From positions 1,550,001 through 1,614,000 of the forward strand of contig NZ_BCWX01000001.1 of the NCBI RefSeq assembly GCF_001894805.1: a stretch of 64,000 nt of DNA, in the 5' to 3' direction. Under the pieces are notes generated by a model that saw nothing but the letters and a program-made list of their open reading frames with translations, ran no database searches and was not told the origin of the DNA. Made by a program: the position numbers and the translations under genes. The DNA is from Rhodococcus globerulus NBRC 14531 (GTDB lineage Bacteria > Actinomycetota > Actinomycetes > Mycobacteriales > Mycobacteriaceae). Shown here one piece after another: positions 37,557 through 47,963 of the stretch (positions within the stretch are counted from its first letter, which is position 1; the number at the start of each line of letters is the position of its first letter).

Positions 37557-39496
37557 ATCGGGACCCACACTACGACGCGCGCCGACGAGATCCCCAGTAC
37601 GACGCGCCTCGACGAGATCCACGTCGTAGACCTGAGGGGCAGCGAAATCCTCGGGGTTCTCGCGGATCGAAGTCTGCGACCTTCCCGTTTCGTCAGCGTG
37701 TAGGTCGGTGGACGATGTGTGGGGCGCTTGCCGTTGCAGCGCTGCAGCTGTTGTGGATTCAAGGCGTCGACGCTCCGAGCCTCGCTGCGGAGTCGGCCAA
37801 TCAGCGCACGACGACTCAGATCGATCCGGCGGTTCGAGGATCGATCACGGATCGGAACGGCACGACGCTCGCATTCACGATGGAAGCGAAGGCGCTGACG
37901 TTCCAGCCGAAAGCCGTTCGCAAAGAACTGGAAGAAGCCCGGACCAAGAGCATCGAAGCGGGTGTCGAACCAGATCAGCAGGCACCCGAAGTGTCGACCC
38001 GGCTGGCCGAGATCGCGGCGGGGGTCCACGCCAAATTGGGTGATGCAGCCCCGGAAAAGGACATTCTTGCGAAGTTGAACAGCGAGGAGACGTTTGTCTA
38101 TCTGGCGCGGAGCGTCGATCCGGCTGTGGCAGCGGAGATTTCGGACAGCTTCCGTGAGGTCGGCCTCGAACGCCAGGATATTCGCGAGTATCCGGGCGGG
38201 TCACTCGCGGCCAATATGGTCGGTGCAACCGGGTGGGATGGGCACGGACTACTCGGCCTCGAGGATTCAATGGACTCGACCCTTGCCGGTATAGACGGTT
38301 CCCAGACCTACGACCGCGGTAGTGACGGCGCTGTGATTCCGGGCAGTTGGCGCGACAAGCAGCCTGCCGTCAACGGCTCCGGAGTTCAGCTTACGATCGA
38401 TTCCGACCTCCAGTTCTTCGTTCAGCAACAGGTGCAGATTGCGAAGGACAAATCAGGTGCGAAGAACGCGTCGGTTGTCGTCCAGGACGTTGCGACCGGT
38501 CAGGTTCTGGCAATGGCCAATGACAACACGTTCAACCCTGGGATCGGTCTGGAAAATAATCTGCGGTCGGTCGAGACCGGCAATCTGTCGGTCACGAGCC
38601 CGTTCGAACCTGGTTCGGTGAACAAGATCATCACCGCGGCGGCGGCCGTCGAGGACGGATTGACCACACCGGACGAGGTTCTGCAGGTTCCGGGAAGCAT
38701 CACGATGTCGGGGGCGACGGTCAAGGACGCGTGGGATCACGGTGTGGTTCCGTACACCTCTACCGGTGTGTTCGGGAAGTCGTCCAATGTCGGAACGCTC
38801 ATGCTCGCCGAGCGGATCGGCGAGGATAGGTTTGCCGAGATGCTCGACAAGTTCGGTTTGGGACAGCGCACCGAGGTCGGGCTTCCCGACGAGAGTGCCG
38901 GCTTGGTCCCCAGCCGCGACCAGTGGTCCGGTGGCACGTTTGCCAACTTGCCGATCGGTCAGGGCTTGTCCATGACTTTGCTGCAGATGACTGGCATGTA
39001 CCAGGCGATTGCCAATGACGGCGTTCGTATTCCGCCGCGCATCGTCAAGTCCACCGAGAACTCGTCAGGGGAGCGAACCGAAGCGCCGCAGCCTGACGGT
39101 ATCGAGGTGGTGAGCCCGGAAACAGCGGCGACAGTTCGGGACATGTTCCGATCGGTCACGCAGGACGACACCGGAAATCAGCGCGGCACGGGTGTGGCTG
39201 CGGGCGTAGAGGGCTATCAGGTCAGCGGCAAGACCGGCACCGCACAGCAGATCGATCCGGCGTGCAAGTGCTACTCCAACTCCAACTACTGGATCACGTT
39301 TGCGGGCATCGCACCGGCAGACAACCCGCGGTTCGTGATCGGAATCATGTTGGATGCTCCCGTGCGGGGTGTCGACGGCGGCGGCGGACAATCGGCCGCA
39401 CCGTTGTTCCACAACATCGCGTCGTGGATGCTGCAGCGTGACAGCGTGCCGATGTCCCCGGATCCGGGTCGTAAGTTGGTGCTGCAGGCGGACTGA
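37553..39496 (+). CDS. pbpB: Septal peptidoglycan transpeptidase PbpB (FtsI, class B PBP)
   Basis: PbpB crosslinks septal peptidoglycan. The 647-residue protein has a cytoplasmic Arg/Asp/Tyr-rich N-terminus, a membrane helix (about 51-72), a pedestal domain and a transpeptidase domain. The active-site motifs are S355-VNK in PGSVNK, SSN at 410-412 and K560-TG in SGKTGTAQQ. The GTG at 37553 overlaps the ftsL stop. The N-terminus contains the near-repeat YDARRRDPQ/YDAPRRDPR, encoded by two 27-bp units at 37571-37624. Septal recruitment by FtsW and Wag31 is expected from mycobacteria. Confidence 0.96.
   Translation: MNRDPHYDARRRDPQYDAPRRDPRRRPEGQRNPRGSRGSKSATFPFRQRVGRWTMCGALAVAALQLLWIQGVDAPSLAAESANQRTTTQIDPAVRGSITDRNGTTLAFTMEAKALTFQPKAVRKELEEARTKSIEAGVEPDQQAPEVSTRLAEIAAGVHAKLGDAAPEKDILAKLNSEETFVYLARSVDPAVAAEISDSFREVGLERQDIREYPGGSLAANMVGATGWDGHGLLGLEDSMDSTLAGIDGSQTYDRGSDGAVIPGSWRDKQPAVNGSGVQLTIDSDLQFFVQQQVQIAKDKSGAKNASVVVQDVATGQVLAMANDNTFNPGIGLENNLRSVETGNLSVTSPFEPGSVNKIITAAAAVEDGLTTPDEVLQVPGSITMSGATVKDAWDHGVVPYTSTGVFGKSSNVGTLMLAERIGEDRFAEMLDKFGLGQRTEVGLPDESAGLVPSRDQWSGGTFANLPIGQGLSMTLLQMTGMYQAIANDGVRIPPRIVKSTENSSGERTEAPQPDGIEVVSPETAATVRDMFRSVTQDDTGNQRGTGVAAGVEGYQVSGKTGTAQQIDPACKCYSNSNYWITFAGIAPADNPRFVIGIMLDAPVRGVDGGGGQSAAPLFHNIASWMLQRDSVPMSPDPGRKLVLQAD
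37571..37624 (+). repeat. Two 27-bp direct repeats in the 5' end of pbpB
   Basis: Units at 37571-37597 and 37598-37624 both begin TACGACGCGC and share CGACGAGATCC. Each encodes YDA-RRDP. The unit is in frame, so copy changes would keep the protein open. Confidence 0.85.
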
Positions 39497-39502
39497 TCGA
39501 GC

Positions 39503-39541
39503 GGATCACGATCCACAGTTTCGTCAGGGATCACGATCCAC
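39503..39541 (+). repeat. 14-bp direct repeat between pbpB and murE
   Basis: GGATCACGATCCAC occurs at 39503-39516 and 39528-39541, start to start 25 bases. Each copy has partial dyad symmetry (GGATC/GATCC). They lie in the 147-base gap that breaks the overlapping run of dcw genes, where a murE promoter would sit. Confidence 0.75.
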
Positions 39542-39643
39542 GCGGTCTTCGGGGTGTTCCTGCACGCGGTAATCTCATACGTCGCAGTTTTCGGTTGTCC
39601 GAATCTGCGACTGCCATGACCAACGACAATCGCCAGGAGTCGA

Positions 39644-41281
39644 GTGACAGTGCCGAATCGTTCGCAATCGTCAGAGCCGGGTGTAGCGGTGAACGCACGA
39701 CCGGCGAATCCGATTGAGACGGCGATCACGGCCTTGGCGGAGTTGTCCGGAGCCCGACTCGACTGGCTGCACGCGGAATGGTCGGGTGCCGGGAAGGCCG
39801 CCACCGTCGTATCGGGTGTCGACCTGCGTGCGCAGGACATCGTCGCCGGCGATTTGTTTGCCGCGCTGCCGGGCGCACGCTCGCACGGCGCGCAGTTCGC
39901 CGGTGACGCATTGGCCAGTGGAGCTGCCGCGATCTTGACCGACGACGACGGGTTGGCGTTGTTGCGCGCGTCGAACCCGAGCGTCGACCGGCCGGTGATG
40001 GTTCTCGTTCACCCGAAGCCTCGGGATGTCCTCGGCGAGATCTCGGCTGAGATTTACAGCCGACCGTCGGAGAAGATGCAGGTCATCGGCATCACCGGTA
40101 CATCGGGGAAGACCACAACGTCCTACCTGTTGGAAGCGGCGTTGGTCGGTGCCGGACGAAACCCCGGTCTGGTCGGCACCATCGAGACCAGAATCCATGG
40201 GCGTCGGGTTCCGAGCGCTCTCACCACGCCTGAGGCCCCACACCTCCATGCCTTGTTTGCCGTGATGGCAGAGCAGGGTATCGATACCGTTGTGATGGAA
40301 GTGTCGAGTCACGCGCTTTCCCTCGGCCGCGTCGACGGCATCCGATTCGACATCGGAGCGTTCACCAACCTTTCGCAGGATCACCTGGACTTTCACCGAG
40401 ATTTCGAAGAGTACTTCGCTGCGAAGGCCCGTTTGTTCGATCCGGCGTCCACAGTTCACGCCGAAAGTTCCGTTATCTGCGTCGACGACGGGTGGGGACG
40501 TCGGATGGCAGAAGTGGCGTCCGCAGGCGACGTGACAACGGTGGCGACCACGGAAGCCGAGTCCGACTGGAAGGTCGGTTCGGTCGAGGTTGCAGCCGAC
40601 GGTTCCCAGTTGTTCGACCTTTCCGGACCGAATGAGCAGTCATGGCCGGTGTCCTTGCGACTGCCGGGTCGATACAACGTGGCAAACGCCGCGCTGGCTC
40701 TGACGGTGAGCGCGAAGGCCGGTATCGATGTGCAATCGGCGGTGGCGGCGGTGGGATCGGTAGACGTTCCAGGCCGCGTGCAGCGAATCGACCGCGGTCA
40801 AGATTTCCTCGCCGTGGTCGACTACGCGCACAAACCCGCCGCGCTCGAGGCTGTCATCGCGACGCTGCGTAATCAGGTTTCCGGACGCGTCGGGGTTGTT
40901 GTCGGTGCCGGCGGTGATCGTGATGCGGGTAAACGCGCTTTGATGGGGGAGGCCGGCGCGAGAGGCAGCGATCTGCTGATCGTCACCGACGACAACCCTC
41001 GGACCGAAGTACCTTCCACGATTCGCGCAGCAGTGATGGCCGGGGCGCTCGCGGTCCCGGAATCCGAGCGTGGGGTTGTGCTCGAAGTCGGGGACCGAGC
41101 GGAAGCGATCGAACAAGCCGTTCGTTGGGCACAGCCCGGCGACGTAGTACTGGTGGCCGGCAAGGGCCACGAAACAGGTCAGGAAATCGACGGGGTCAAG
41201 CACCCGTTCGACGACCGCGAGGTGCTGGGAGACGCGATCGACCGGATCGCGATCAACACAGCGCATGGAGGCACGAAATGA
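39644..41281 (+). CDS. murE: UDP-MurNAc-L-Ala-D-Glu:meso-diaminopimelate ligase MurE
   Basis: MurE adds the third residue to the peptidoglycan precursor. The 545-residue Mur ligase has the ATP loop TGTSGKTTT (K156), the central domain QDHLDFH, and the C-terminal DNPR motif at 450-453, which selects meso-diaminopimelate over lysine. This agrees with a mDAP-type wall. The GTG at 39644 has AGGAG five bases upstream. The first 20 residues are an extra polar stretch. It overlaps murF by ATGA. Confidence 0.97.
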   Translation: MTVPNRSQSSEPGVAVNARPANPIETAITALAELSGARLDWLHAEWSGAGKAATVVSGVDLRAQDIVAGDLFAALPGARSHGAQFAGDALASGAAAILTDDDGLALLRASNPSVDRPVMVLVHPKPRDVLGEISAEIYSRPSEKMQVIGITGTSGKTTTSYLLEAALVGAGRNPGLVGTIETRIHGRRVPSALTTPEAPHLHALFAVMAEQGIDTVVMEVSSHALSLGRVDGIRFDIGAFTNLSQDHLDFHRDFEEYFAAKARLFDPASTVHAESSVICVDDGWGRRMAEVASAGDVTTVATTEAESDWKVGSVEVAADGSQLFDLSGPNEQSWPVSLRLPGRYNVANAALALTVSAKAGIDVQSAVAAVGSVDVPGRVQRIDRGQDFLAVVDYAHKPAALEAVIATLRNQVSGRVGVVVGAGGDRDAGKRALMGEAGARGSDLLIVTDDNPRTEVPSTIRAAVMAGALAVPESERGVVLEVGDRAEAIEQAVRWAQPGDVVLVAGKGHETGQEIDGVKHPFDDREVLGDAIDRIAINTAHGGTK

Positions 41282-42777
41282 TCCCGATGACGCTCTCTCG
41301 GATTGCCGAGATCGTCGGAGGAACTCTGCACGACGTCGACGATCCGTCGGCAATGGTGACAGGGACCGTCGAATTCGATTCTCGCAGAGTAGGTCCGGGT
41401 GGACTGTTCCTGGCGCTGCCAGGCGCTCGCGTCGACGGTCACGAGCACGCCGAAGCAGCGGTTGCGGCCGGTGCGGTAGCTGTGCTCGCCGCGCGGCCGG
41501 TGGGAGTACCCGCCATCGTGGTGTCGCCCGCGCAGACGACCGGTCCGAGTTCGGTCATGGCGCTCGAGCACGACGCCGACGGTTCCGGTGCGGCAGTACT
41601 GAACGCGTTGGGGCTGTTGGCGCGCGCGGTAGTCGATACGTTGTCGGCGCAAAGCGGTCTCACTGTTGTCGGGATCACCGGATCGGCCGGCAAGACGTCC
41701 ACCAAGGATCTTGTTGCTGCGGTACTGCGTGGTTCCGGCGAGGTTGTTGCTCCGCCCGGTTCGTTCAACAACGAATTGGGTCACCCGTGGACCGCGCTTC
41801 GTGCGGACGAGCAGACCAAATTCCTGGTATTGGAAATGTCGGCCCGCGGCCTCGGTCACATCGCGGAGTTGGCGCGGATCGCTCCGCCCAAGATCGGCGT
41901 TGTGCTGAACGTGGGTACTGCGCACCTCGGTGAGTTCGGCTCCCGTGAGGCGATCGCAGCCACCAAAGGTGAACTGGTCGAAGCACTTCCGTCGGCGGCT
42001 GATGGCGGCGTCGCCATCCTCAACGCCGATGATCGTATGGTCGCGGCCATGGCGTCGCGGACCGCAGCACGGGTGGTGTTGGTTGGTCAGTCCGAAGGTG
42101 CGCACGTGCGCGCGACGGACGTGACCGTCGATGATCAGGCTCGTGCGAGTTTCACTCTGAACTCGGAGAAGGGTTCTGCGCGAATCCGTCTCGCGGTTCA
42201 CGGTGAACATCAGGTCGGCAACGCGCTTGCCGCGGCCGCAGTTGCACTCGAGAACGGCGTGGAGGTCGCCGAGATCGCCCGCATCCTCGAAGACACCAAG
42301 GCCGCGTCGGCCCGGCGCATGGACGTCAGCGACCGCAGCGACGGCGTCACCGTGATCAACGACAGTTACAACGCCAATCCGGACTCGATGCGCGCAGCGC
42401 TCAAGGCGTTGGTGTCGATGGCCAGATCGGACCGTCATTTCGGCCGTCGCAGCTGGGCTGTGCTCGGTGAGATGGCGGAACTCGGTCCCGAGTCGGTAGT
42501 CGAGCACGATGCGATCGGCCGACTGGCCGTGCGGCTCGACGTCACGAAGCTCATTGTTGTCGGCACCGGTCGTCCGGCCCGCGCGATGCACCAGGGCGCA
42601 GTGATGGAGGGCTCATGGGGTGACGAGTCGATGGTTGTCCCGGACGCTGCCGCGGCCTTGAAGGTGCTCGAGGCGGAACTGGAGCCAGGTGATCTGGTGC
42701 TGGTCAAGGCTTCACAGTCGATCGGACTCTGGACGGTCGCCGAGGCGGTCCTGGCGCAGAAGCAGGTGTCGGAGTGA
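41278..42777 (+). CDS. murF: UDP-MurNAc-tripeptide:D-Ala-D-Ala ligase MurF
   Basis: MurF completes the pentapeptide by adding D-Ala-D-Ala. The 499-residue ligase has [15 protein letters not shown], the ATP loop GSAGKTSTK (K139), the fixed [12 protein letters not shown] and the C-terminal [12 protein letters not shown] motif of MurF. The start at 41278 is set by the ATGA overlap with murE; residues upstream in that frame are non-coding. It overlaps mraY by GTGA. Confidence 0.97.
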   Translation: MIPMTLSRIAEIVGGTLHDVDDPSAMVTGTVEFDSRRVGPGGLFLALPGARVDGHEHAEAAVAAGAVAVLAARPVGVPAIVVSPAQTTGPSSVMALEHDADGSGAAVLNALGLLARAVVDTLSAQSGLTVVGITGSAGKTSTKDLVAAVLRGSGEVVAPPGSFNNELGHPWTALRADEQTKFLVLEMSARGLGHIAELARIAPPKIGVVLNVGTAHLGEFGSREAIAATKGELVEALPSAADGGVAILNADDRMVAAMASRTAARVVLVGQSEGAHVRATDVTVDDQARASFTLNSEKGSARIRLAVHGEHQVGNALAAAAVALENGVEVAEIARILEDTKAASARRMDVSDRSDGVTVINDSYNANPDSMRAALKALVSMARSDRHFGRRSWAVLGEMAELGPESVVEHDAIGRLAVRLDVTKLIVVGTGRPARAMHQGAVMEGSWGDESMVVPDAAAALKVLEAELEPGDLVLVKASQSIGLWTVAEAVLAQKQVSE

Positions 42778-43856
42778 TCCAGATTCTGCTGGCCGCGGGC
42801 ATCGCTCTCGCGGTCTCGATCATGCTCACGCCGATTCTGATCAAGGCGTTTGCAAAACAGGGATTCGGCCAGGAGATCCGCACCGAAGGCCCGGCCAGTC
42901 ACCAGGCGAAGCGTGGAACACCCACGATGGGTGGCGTCGCTATCCTTGCCGGAATCTGGGCGGGGTACTTCGGAACGCATCTCATCGGAATGGGCATCGA
43001 CGGGGCGGAGGGTCCGACCGCGTCCGGGTTGCTGGTTCTCGGTCTGACAACGGCGCTCGGCGGCGTCGGCTTCCTCGACGACTTCATCAAGATCCGCAAG
43101 CAGCGCAATCTCGGTCTGAACAAGACGGCAAAACTGGTGGGGCAGTTTGTCGCGGCCGTGATCTTCGGAATCCTCGCGTTGCAGTTCCGCGGCGCCGACG
43201 GTCTGACGCCGGGCAGCGTCCACCTGTCCTACGTGCGTGACATCGCCACGGTGTCGCTCGGTTCGGTCGTCTTCATCGCGTTCTGCTACTTGCTGGTCAG
43301 TGCGTGGTCGAATGCCGTCAACCTCACCGACGGCCTCGACGGACTTGCGGCGGGCGCAATGAGCTTCGTTCTCGGCGCCTACGTCATCATCACGTTCTGG
43401 CAGTTCCGCAACTCGTGCGAAACCAGTCCGGTCAAGGGTTGCTACGACGTGCGTGACCCGCTCGATCTGGCCTTGATCTGCGCTGCCGGCGCCGGTGCGT
43501 GTATCGGATTCCTGTGGTGGAACGCCGCTCCCGCAAAGATATTCATGGGTGATACCGGTTCGCTGGCCCTCGGCGGCATGCTTGCCGGACTCTCGATCAC
43601 CACCAACACCGAACTCTTGATGGTTGTCATCGGCGCACTGTTCGTCGCTGAGGCTGCGTCGGTGGTGATCCAGGTAGCAGTATTCAAGTCCAGCCGTCGA
43701 CGGGTATTCCGAATGGCACCGTTCCACCATCACTTCGAACTTGCCGGGTGGGCGGAAACCACGGTCATCATCAGATTCTGGCTGCTCGCCGCGATTGCGT
43801 CGGCGATCGGGCTTGCACTCTTCTACAGCGAATTCCTCGCAGCTATCGGAGGCTGA
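42774..43856 (+). CDS. mraY: Phospho-MurNAc-pentapeptide transferase MraY (MurX)
   Basis: MraY transfers phospho-MurNAc-pentapeptide to polyprenyl phosphate, forming lipid I. The 360-residue protein has about 10 membrane helices and the conserved cytoplasmic loops [42 protein letters not shown] and [12 protein letters not shown], with the catalytic aspartates, and [11 protein letters not shown] near the end. The GTG at 42774 overlaps the murF stop as GTGA. Two bases separate its stop from the murD start. Confidence 0.97.
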   Translation: MIQILLAAGIALAVSIMLTPILIKAFAKQGFGQEIRTEGPASHQAKRGTPTMGGVAILAGIWAGYFGTHLIGMGIDGAEGPTASGLLVLGLTTALGGVGFLDDFIKIRKQRNLGLNKTAKLVGQFVAAVIFGILALQFRGADGLTPGSVHLSYVRDIATVSLGSVVFIAFCYLLVSAWSNAVNLTDGLDGLAAGAMSFVLGAYVIITFWQFRNSCETSPVKGCYDVRDPLDLALICAAGAGACIGFLWWNAAPAKIFMGDTGSLALGGMLAGLSITTNTELLMVVIGALFVAEAASVVIQVAVFKSSRRRVFRMAPFHHHFELAGWAETTVIIRFWLLAAIASAIGLALFYSEFLAAIGG

Positions 43857-43858
43857 CC

Positions 43859-45376
43859 GTGACCGAAGCTGGAGCGAACGACCTGAGTTGGCTACGCGGA
43901 CAACGCGTTCTGGTGGCCGGTGGCCGGGTATCCGGCCAGGCCACGATCGAACCTCTGGTCGCACTTGGTGCTTCGGTGACCGTCGCCGATTCCACCCTGG
44001 ATTTTGCCGATCGATGCGCCGAACTCGGTGCAGAGACCACCGTCACGACCAGTTCGATCGAGGAAGATCGTGGTTTGATCACGCAGTTCGCGCTGGTTGT
44101 CACGAGTCCCGGGTTCCGGCCGGACGCCCCGATTCTGGCGGCCGCCGCCGGACACGGGATTCCTATCTGGGGCGACGTCGAACTGTCCTGGCGCATCGAC
44201 CACTGCGGTCTCTACGGTCCGCCGCGAAAGTGGTTGGTGGTCACGGGCACGAACGGTAAGACGACCACTACGTCGATGCTCGCGTCCATCCTCGACGCTG
44301 CGGGTCTCGAAGGGCGGGCGTGCGGCAACATCGGACTTCCAGTGCTGTCTGCGCTGTCGGACACGTCGCCGCGAGTCGATTACCTGGCCGTCGAACTGTC
44401 GTCGTTCCAGTTGCACTGGGCGCCGTCGGTGCGCCCGGACGCCGGTGTTGTCCTCAACGTGGCCGAGGATCATCTCGATTGGCACGGCGGGATGGCCGCG
44501 TATGCGGAGGCCAAGGCTCGGGCCCTCAGTGGCAAGGTCGCGGTAGTCGGACTCGACGATGCGATTGCCGCAGAGCTCGGTGCCGGCGCCGAGGCCGACA
44601 TCGTGGTGGGGTTCCGGTTGGGCGCTCCGGCGCCCGGCGAGTTGGGTGTGTCGGACGGCCATCTGGTCGACAACGCATTCGGCGACGGCCTGCAGTTGGC
44701 CGAGGCCGCGGACATCGATCCGCCTGGCCCCGCCGGTGTCATGGATGCGCTTGCCGCAGCGGCCCTCGCGCGGGCTGTGGGAATCGAACCTGACTCTGTG
44801 CGGGCCGGATTGACGGCTCACAAGGTCGGACCGCACCGGGGCGCAGTTGTCGGTGATGTCGGGTCGGTGCTGTACGTCGACGATTCCAAGGCAACCAACC
44901 CGCATGCTGCTCGCCCGTCGATCCTGGCTCACGATCGAGTCGTGTGGGTGGCCGGTGGTCTGCTCAAAGGGGCCAGTGTCGACGAGTTGGTGACAGAGGT
45001 CCGCAGCCGACTTGCCGGCGCGGTGTTACTCGGACGCGACGCGGGCGACATCGAGCAGGCATTGACGCGACACGCGCCCGAGGTCCCCGTAGTCCGCGTG
45101 ATGACGGGGGACGATGCAGACGTGAGTGAAAATCTCAGCTCGTCGACGCAGGTGATTCGGCTGCCATCCGGGTCCGATGCGGACGCCGTGATGGCGGCGG
45201 TGGTGAATCAAGCCGCTGCGCTGGCGTCGCCGGGTAGCGCGGTGGTTCTTGCTCCCGCCGCGGCGTCGTTGGACATGTTCGTCAGTTACGGCCACCGCGG
45301 CGACAGTTTTGCCGCGGCTGTCGGTGCACTGCCGGATCCGCCGGAACGCGCGAACAAGGCTGGGATCGCGGAATGA
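43859..45376 (+). CDS. murD: UDP-MurNAc-L-alanine:D-glutamate ligase MurD
   Basis: MurD adds D-Glu to UDP-MurNAc-L-Ala. The 505-residue ligase begins with a Rossmann-like domain ([13 protein letters not shown]), has the ATP loop [11 protein letters not shown] (K134), [10 protein letters not shown] and [10 protein letters not shown], and the C-terminal [12 protein letters not shown]. The GTG at 43859 has GGAGG six bases upstream; the frame continues open to 43748 inside mraY but is non-coding there. Its stop overlaps ftsW as ATGA. Confidence 0.96.
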   Translation: MTEAGANDLSWLRGQRVLVAGGRVSGQATIEPLVALGASVTVADSTLDFADRCAELGAETTVTTSSIEEDRGLITQFALVVTSPGFRPDAPILAAAAGHGIPIWGDVELSWRIDHCGLYGPPRKWLVVTGTNGKTTTTSMLASILDAAGLEGRACGNIGLPVLSALSDTSPRVDYLAVELSSFQLHWAPSVRPDAGVVLNVAEDHLDWHGGMAAYAEAKARALSGKVAVVGLDDAIAAELGAGAEADIVVGFRLGAPAPGELGVSDGHLVDNAFGDGLQLAEAADIDPPGPAGVMDALAAAALARAVGIEPDSVRAGLTAHKVGPHRGAVVGDVGSVLYVDDSKATNPHAARPSILAHDRVVWVAGGLLKGASVDELVTEVRSRLAGAVLLGRDAGDIEQALTRHAPEVPVVRVMTGDDADVSENLSSSTQVIRLPSGSDADAVMAAVVNQAAALASPGSAVVLAPAAASLDMFVSYGHRGDSFAAAVGALPDPPERANKAGIAE

Positions 45377-46776
45377 CCAAGGGTCCCAAGACCCGAATCG
45401 GTGCCTGGCTTGCGCGGCCGTTGGCGTCATTTCATCTGGTGGTAACCGTCGCAGTGATGTTGACGGTCTTGGGACTTGTGATGGTTCTCTCGGCGTCGAG
45501 CGTCGAGGCTTATGCCGAAAACAAGTCGGCGTACTCGATGTTCTTGAAGCAGGCGATGTTCGCCGTTGTGGGATTTGTGTTGTTCTACGTCGCGTTGCGG
45601 TTGCCGATTCGTTCGATGCGCGCGATGTCGTTCCCGGTGTTCGTCACCACGGTTGTGCTGCTTGTCCTTGTTCTCATCCCGGGTATCGGGACCGAGGCGC
45701 AGGGCACCCGCGGTTGGTTTGTCATCGGTCCGCTGTCGGTGCAGCCGTCCGAGTTGGCCAAGATTGCGTTTGCGATCTGGGGAGCACACGTGTTGGCGTC
45801 GCGCCGCGGCGAGATCACAACCATCAAGGAACTACTCGTACCGCTGGTTCCGGCAGCGCTGGTGGTCTTCGTGTTGATCATCCTGCAGCCCGACCTCGGC
45901 ACAACCGTCTCGCTCATCATCATTCTTTTTGCGCTGCTCTGGTACGGCGGATTGCCCGTCAAACTGTTCCTCGCGATTCTCGGAACCGGCGTGGTGTCGG
46001 TGGCGATTCTCGCGTTGACAGCGGGTTACCGCTCAGACCGAGTGCGCGCCTTCTTCGATTCGGATGCAGATCCGCAGGGCACCGGCTACCAAGCGCGTCA
46101 GGCTATGTACTCGCTGGCCGACGGGGGAATATTCGGTCGTGGACTCGGCCAGAGCGTGGCCAAGTGGAGTTACCTGCCCAACTCGCACAACGACTTCATC
46201 TTCGCGATCATCGGTGAGGAACTCGGATTTGTCGGCGGCGCTGCCGTCATCGGTCTCTTTGCTCTGTTCGTCTACACCGGCCTACGGATTGCGGCGCGGT
46301 CCTCGGATCCGTTCCTGCGAATCCTGACCGCGACGGTGACGACCTGGATCACCGGGCAGGCGTTCATCAACATCGGATACGTCGTGGGGCTACTGCCCGT
46401 CACGGGTCTGCAGCTGCCTCTCGTGTCGGCAGGCGGAACGTCGACGGCAACCACGTTGTTCATGTTCGGCGTCGTCGCCAATGCCGCACGTCACGAGCCT
46501 GAAGCGATCGCCGCCCTGCACTCCGGTCAGGACGGTAGGATTTCCAAGCTGCTGCGGCTACCGATGCCGGTGCCGTTTCAGTCGGTCAGGCCGAGCCGGC
46601 CTCGCGGCAGCGTGGAATCGAGCCGCTCGCGCGGCAGCGCGGAATCGAGCCGCTCGCGCGGCAGTGCGGAATCGAGCCGCAAGGCCCCAGCAGGGCAGAA
46701 TGGACGACGTCGGCAGGCGCCGACGCGCAAGACACACGATGCACATGAAGTTCGAGAGCGAGGAATTCGTAGGTGA
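45373..46776 (+). CDS. ftsW: Septal peptidoglycan polymerase FtsW (SEDS family)
   Basis: FtsW polymerises lipid II at the septum with PbpB. The 467-residue protein has about 10 membrane helices and SEDS motifs including [39 protein letters not shown] and PLVSAGGTS. The cytoplasmic tail from about residue 390 is basic and contains three copies of a nine-residue unit, RGS(V/A)ESSRS, encoded by 27-bp repeats. In mycobacteria this tail contacts FtsZ and PbpB. It overlaps murD (ATGA) and murG (GTGA). Confidence 0.96.
   Translation: MTKGPKTRIGAWLARPLASFHLVVTVAVMLTVLGLVMVLSASSVEAYAENKSAYSMFLKQAMFAVVGFVLFYVALRLPIRSMRAMSFPVFVTTVVLLVLVLIPGIGTEAQGTRGWFVIGPLSVQPSELAKIAFAIWGAHVLASRRGEITTIKELLVPLVPAALVVFVLIILQPDLGTTVSLIIILFALLWYGGLPVKLFLAILGTGVVSVAILALTAGYRSDRVRAFFDSDADPQGTGYQARQAMYSLADGGIFGRGLGQSVAKWSYLPNSHNDFIFAIIGEELGFVGGAAVIGLFALFVYTGLRIAARSSDPFLRILTATVTTWITGQAFINIGYVVGLLPVTGLQLPLVSAGGTSTATTLFMFGVVANAARHEPEAIAALHSGQDGRISKLLRLPMPVPFQSVRPSRPRGSVESSRSRGSAESSRSRGSAESSRKAPAGQNGRRRQAPTRKTHDAHEVRERGIRR
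46603..46683 (+). repeat. 27-bp in-frame tandem repeat, three copies, in ftsW
   Basis: Units at 46603, 46630 and 46657 begin CGCGGCAGCG and encode RGSxESSRS. The third ends in AAG instead of TCG. The repeat sits in the tail-coding part of the gene and keeps frame. Confidence 0.95.
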
Positions 46777-47963
46777 GCGGCATTAATTCAGCTCTGTCGG
46801 TAGTGGTGGCAGGTGGAGGAACCGCTGGTCATATCGAGCCTGCTCTGGCAGTTGCGGACGCCGTGAAGGCGCTGGCACCCGACACCATCGTCACCGCGTT
46901 GGGAACCGCCCGCGGGCTCGAGACGACACTTGTTCCCGCCAGGGGATACACACTCGAACTGATTCCGCCGGTCCCGTTGCCGCGTAAGCCGACGATGGAC
47001 CTGGTGAAACTCCCACTACGCATTCGAGCATCGGTGCGTAAGACACGTGAGGTGCTCGACGCAGTCGACGCCGATGTCATCGTGGGTTTTGGTGGGTATG
47101 TGGCACTGCCCGCGTACCTCGCCGCTCGCGGTGGGGTCTTGCGCCGCCGTCGCACCATTCCCATTGTCATCCACGAGGCCAACGCCAGCGCCGGCATCGC
47201 GAACAAGATCGGTGCGCGGCTGGCAACGCGTGTCCTGGCTGCAGTCCCCGGGTCCGGGGTGAAGAATCGCGGCGCGAGCGACGCGGACATCGTGGGTATT
47301 CCGGTGCGGGCATCCATCGCGAACTTCGACCGGGCCGGTTTACGGGCACAGGCGCGTGAATATTTCGGCCTTCCGCTCGATGGTCCGGTTCTGCTCGTAT
47401 TCGGCGGATCGCAGGGGGCCAAGTCGCTCAACGACGCGGTGTCAGGCGCTGCCCGGGAATTGGCAGACGCGGGAATCTCGGTGTTGCACGCACACGGACC
47501 CAAGAACACGCTCGACGCCGCGCAGTTCTCGGAGGCTGCGCCGTACGTTGCCGTGCCGTATCTCTCGCGCATGGATCTTGCGTATGCCGCGGCCGACGCC
47601 GCAATCTGTCGCTCCGGCGCGATGACTGTGGCTGAGGTGTCCTCCGTCGGACTGCCGGCCGTCTACGTTCCGTTGCCACATGGAAACGGTGAGCAGGAGT
47701 TGAACGCAAAGCCAGTCGTCGCAGCAGGTGGTGCTGTGATCGTCAGCGACGCCGACCTGACTCCGGCATTTGTCGCCGACACCGTGGTGCCGTTGCTCAC
47801 CGATTCGCCGCGACTGCAGGCGATGAGCGCGGCGGCTGCCGGTGTCGGGCACCGGACCGCGGCGACCGAGATCGCGCGGATCGTTCTGGACACTGCCCGG
47901 AAAAGCAACACAGATGCACGAAACAACACCGCAGTACGCAACACAAATAGGGGAAACCGATGA
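46773..47963 (+). CDS. murG: UDP-GlcNAc transferase MurG
   Basis: MurG adds GlcNAc to lipid I, giving lipid II, on the inner membrane face. The 396-residue GT28 (GT-B fold) protein has the N-terminal loop [33 protein letters not shown], the second loop [14 protein letters not shown] and [23 protein letters not shown] (split family signature). The GTG at 46773 overlaps the ftsW stop as GTGA. The C-terminus ends in an unusual Asn-rich tail ([17 protein letters not shown]). It overlaps murC by ATGA. Confidence 0.96.
   Translation: MSGINSALSVVVAGGGTAGHIEPALAVADAVKALAPDTIVTALGTARGLETTLVPARGYTLELIPPVPLPRKPTMDLVKLPLRIRASVRKTREVLDAVDADVIVGFGGYVALPAYLAARGGVLRRRRTIPIVIHEANASAGIANKIGARLATRVLAAVPGSGVKNRGASDADIVGIPVRASIANFDRAGLRAQAREYFGLPLDGPVLLVFGGSQGAKSLNDAVSGAARELADAGISVLHAHGPKNTLDAAQFSEAAPYVAVPYLSRMDLAYAAADAAICRSGAMTVAEVSSVGLPAVYVPLPHGNGEQELNAKPVVAAGGAVIVSDADLTPAFVADTVVPLLTDSPRLQAMSAAAAGVGHRTAATEIARIVLDTARKSNTDARNNTAVRNTNRGNR

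Noticed and set aside
42435..43964. 509-codon minus-strand open frame opposite murF/mraY/murD
   Set aside because: Crosses three well-supported genes in antisense; Arg/Asp/Glu-rich product typical of a shadow frame.
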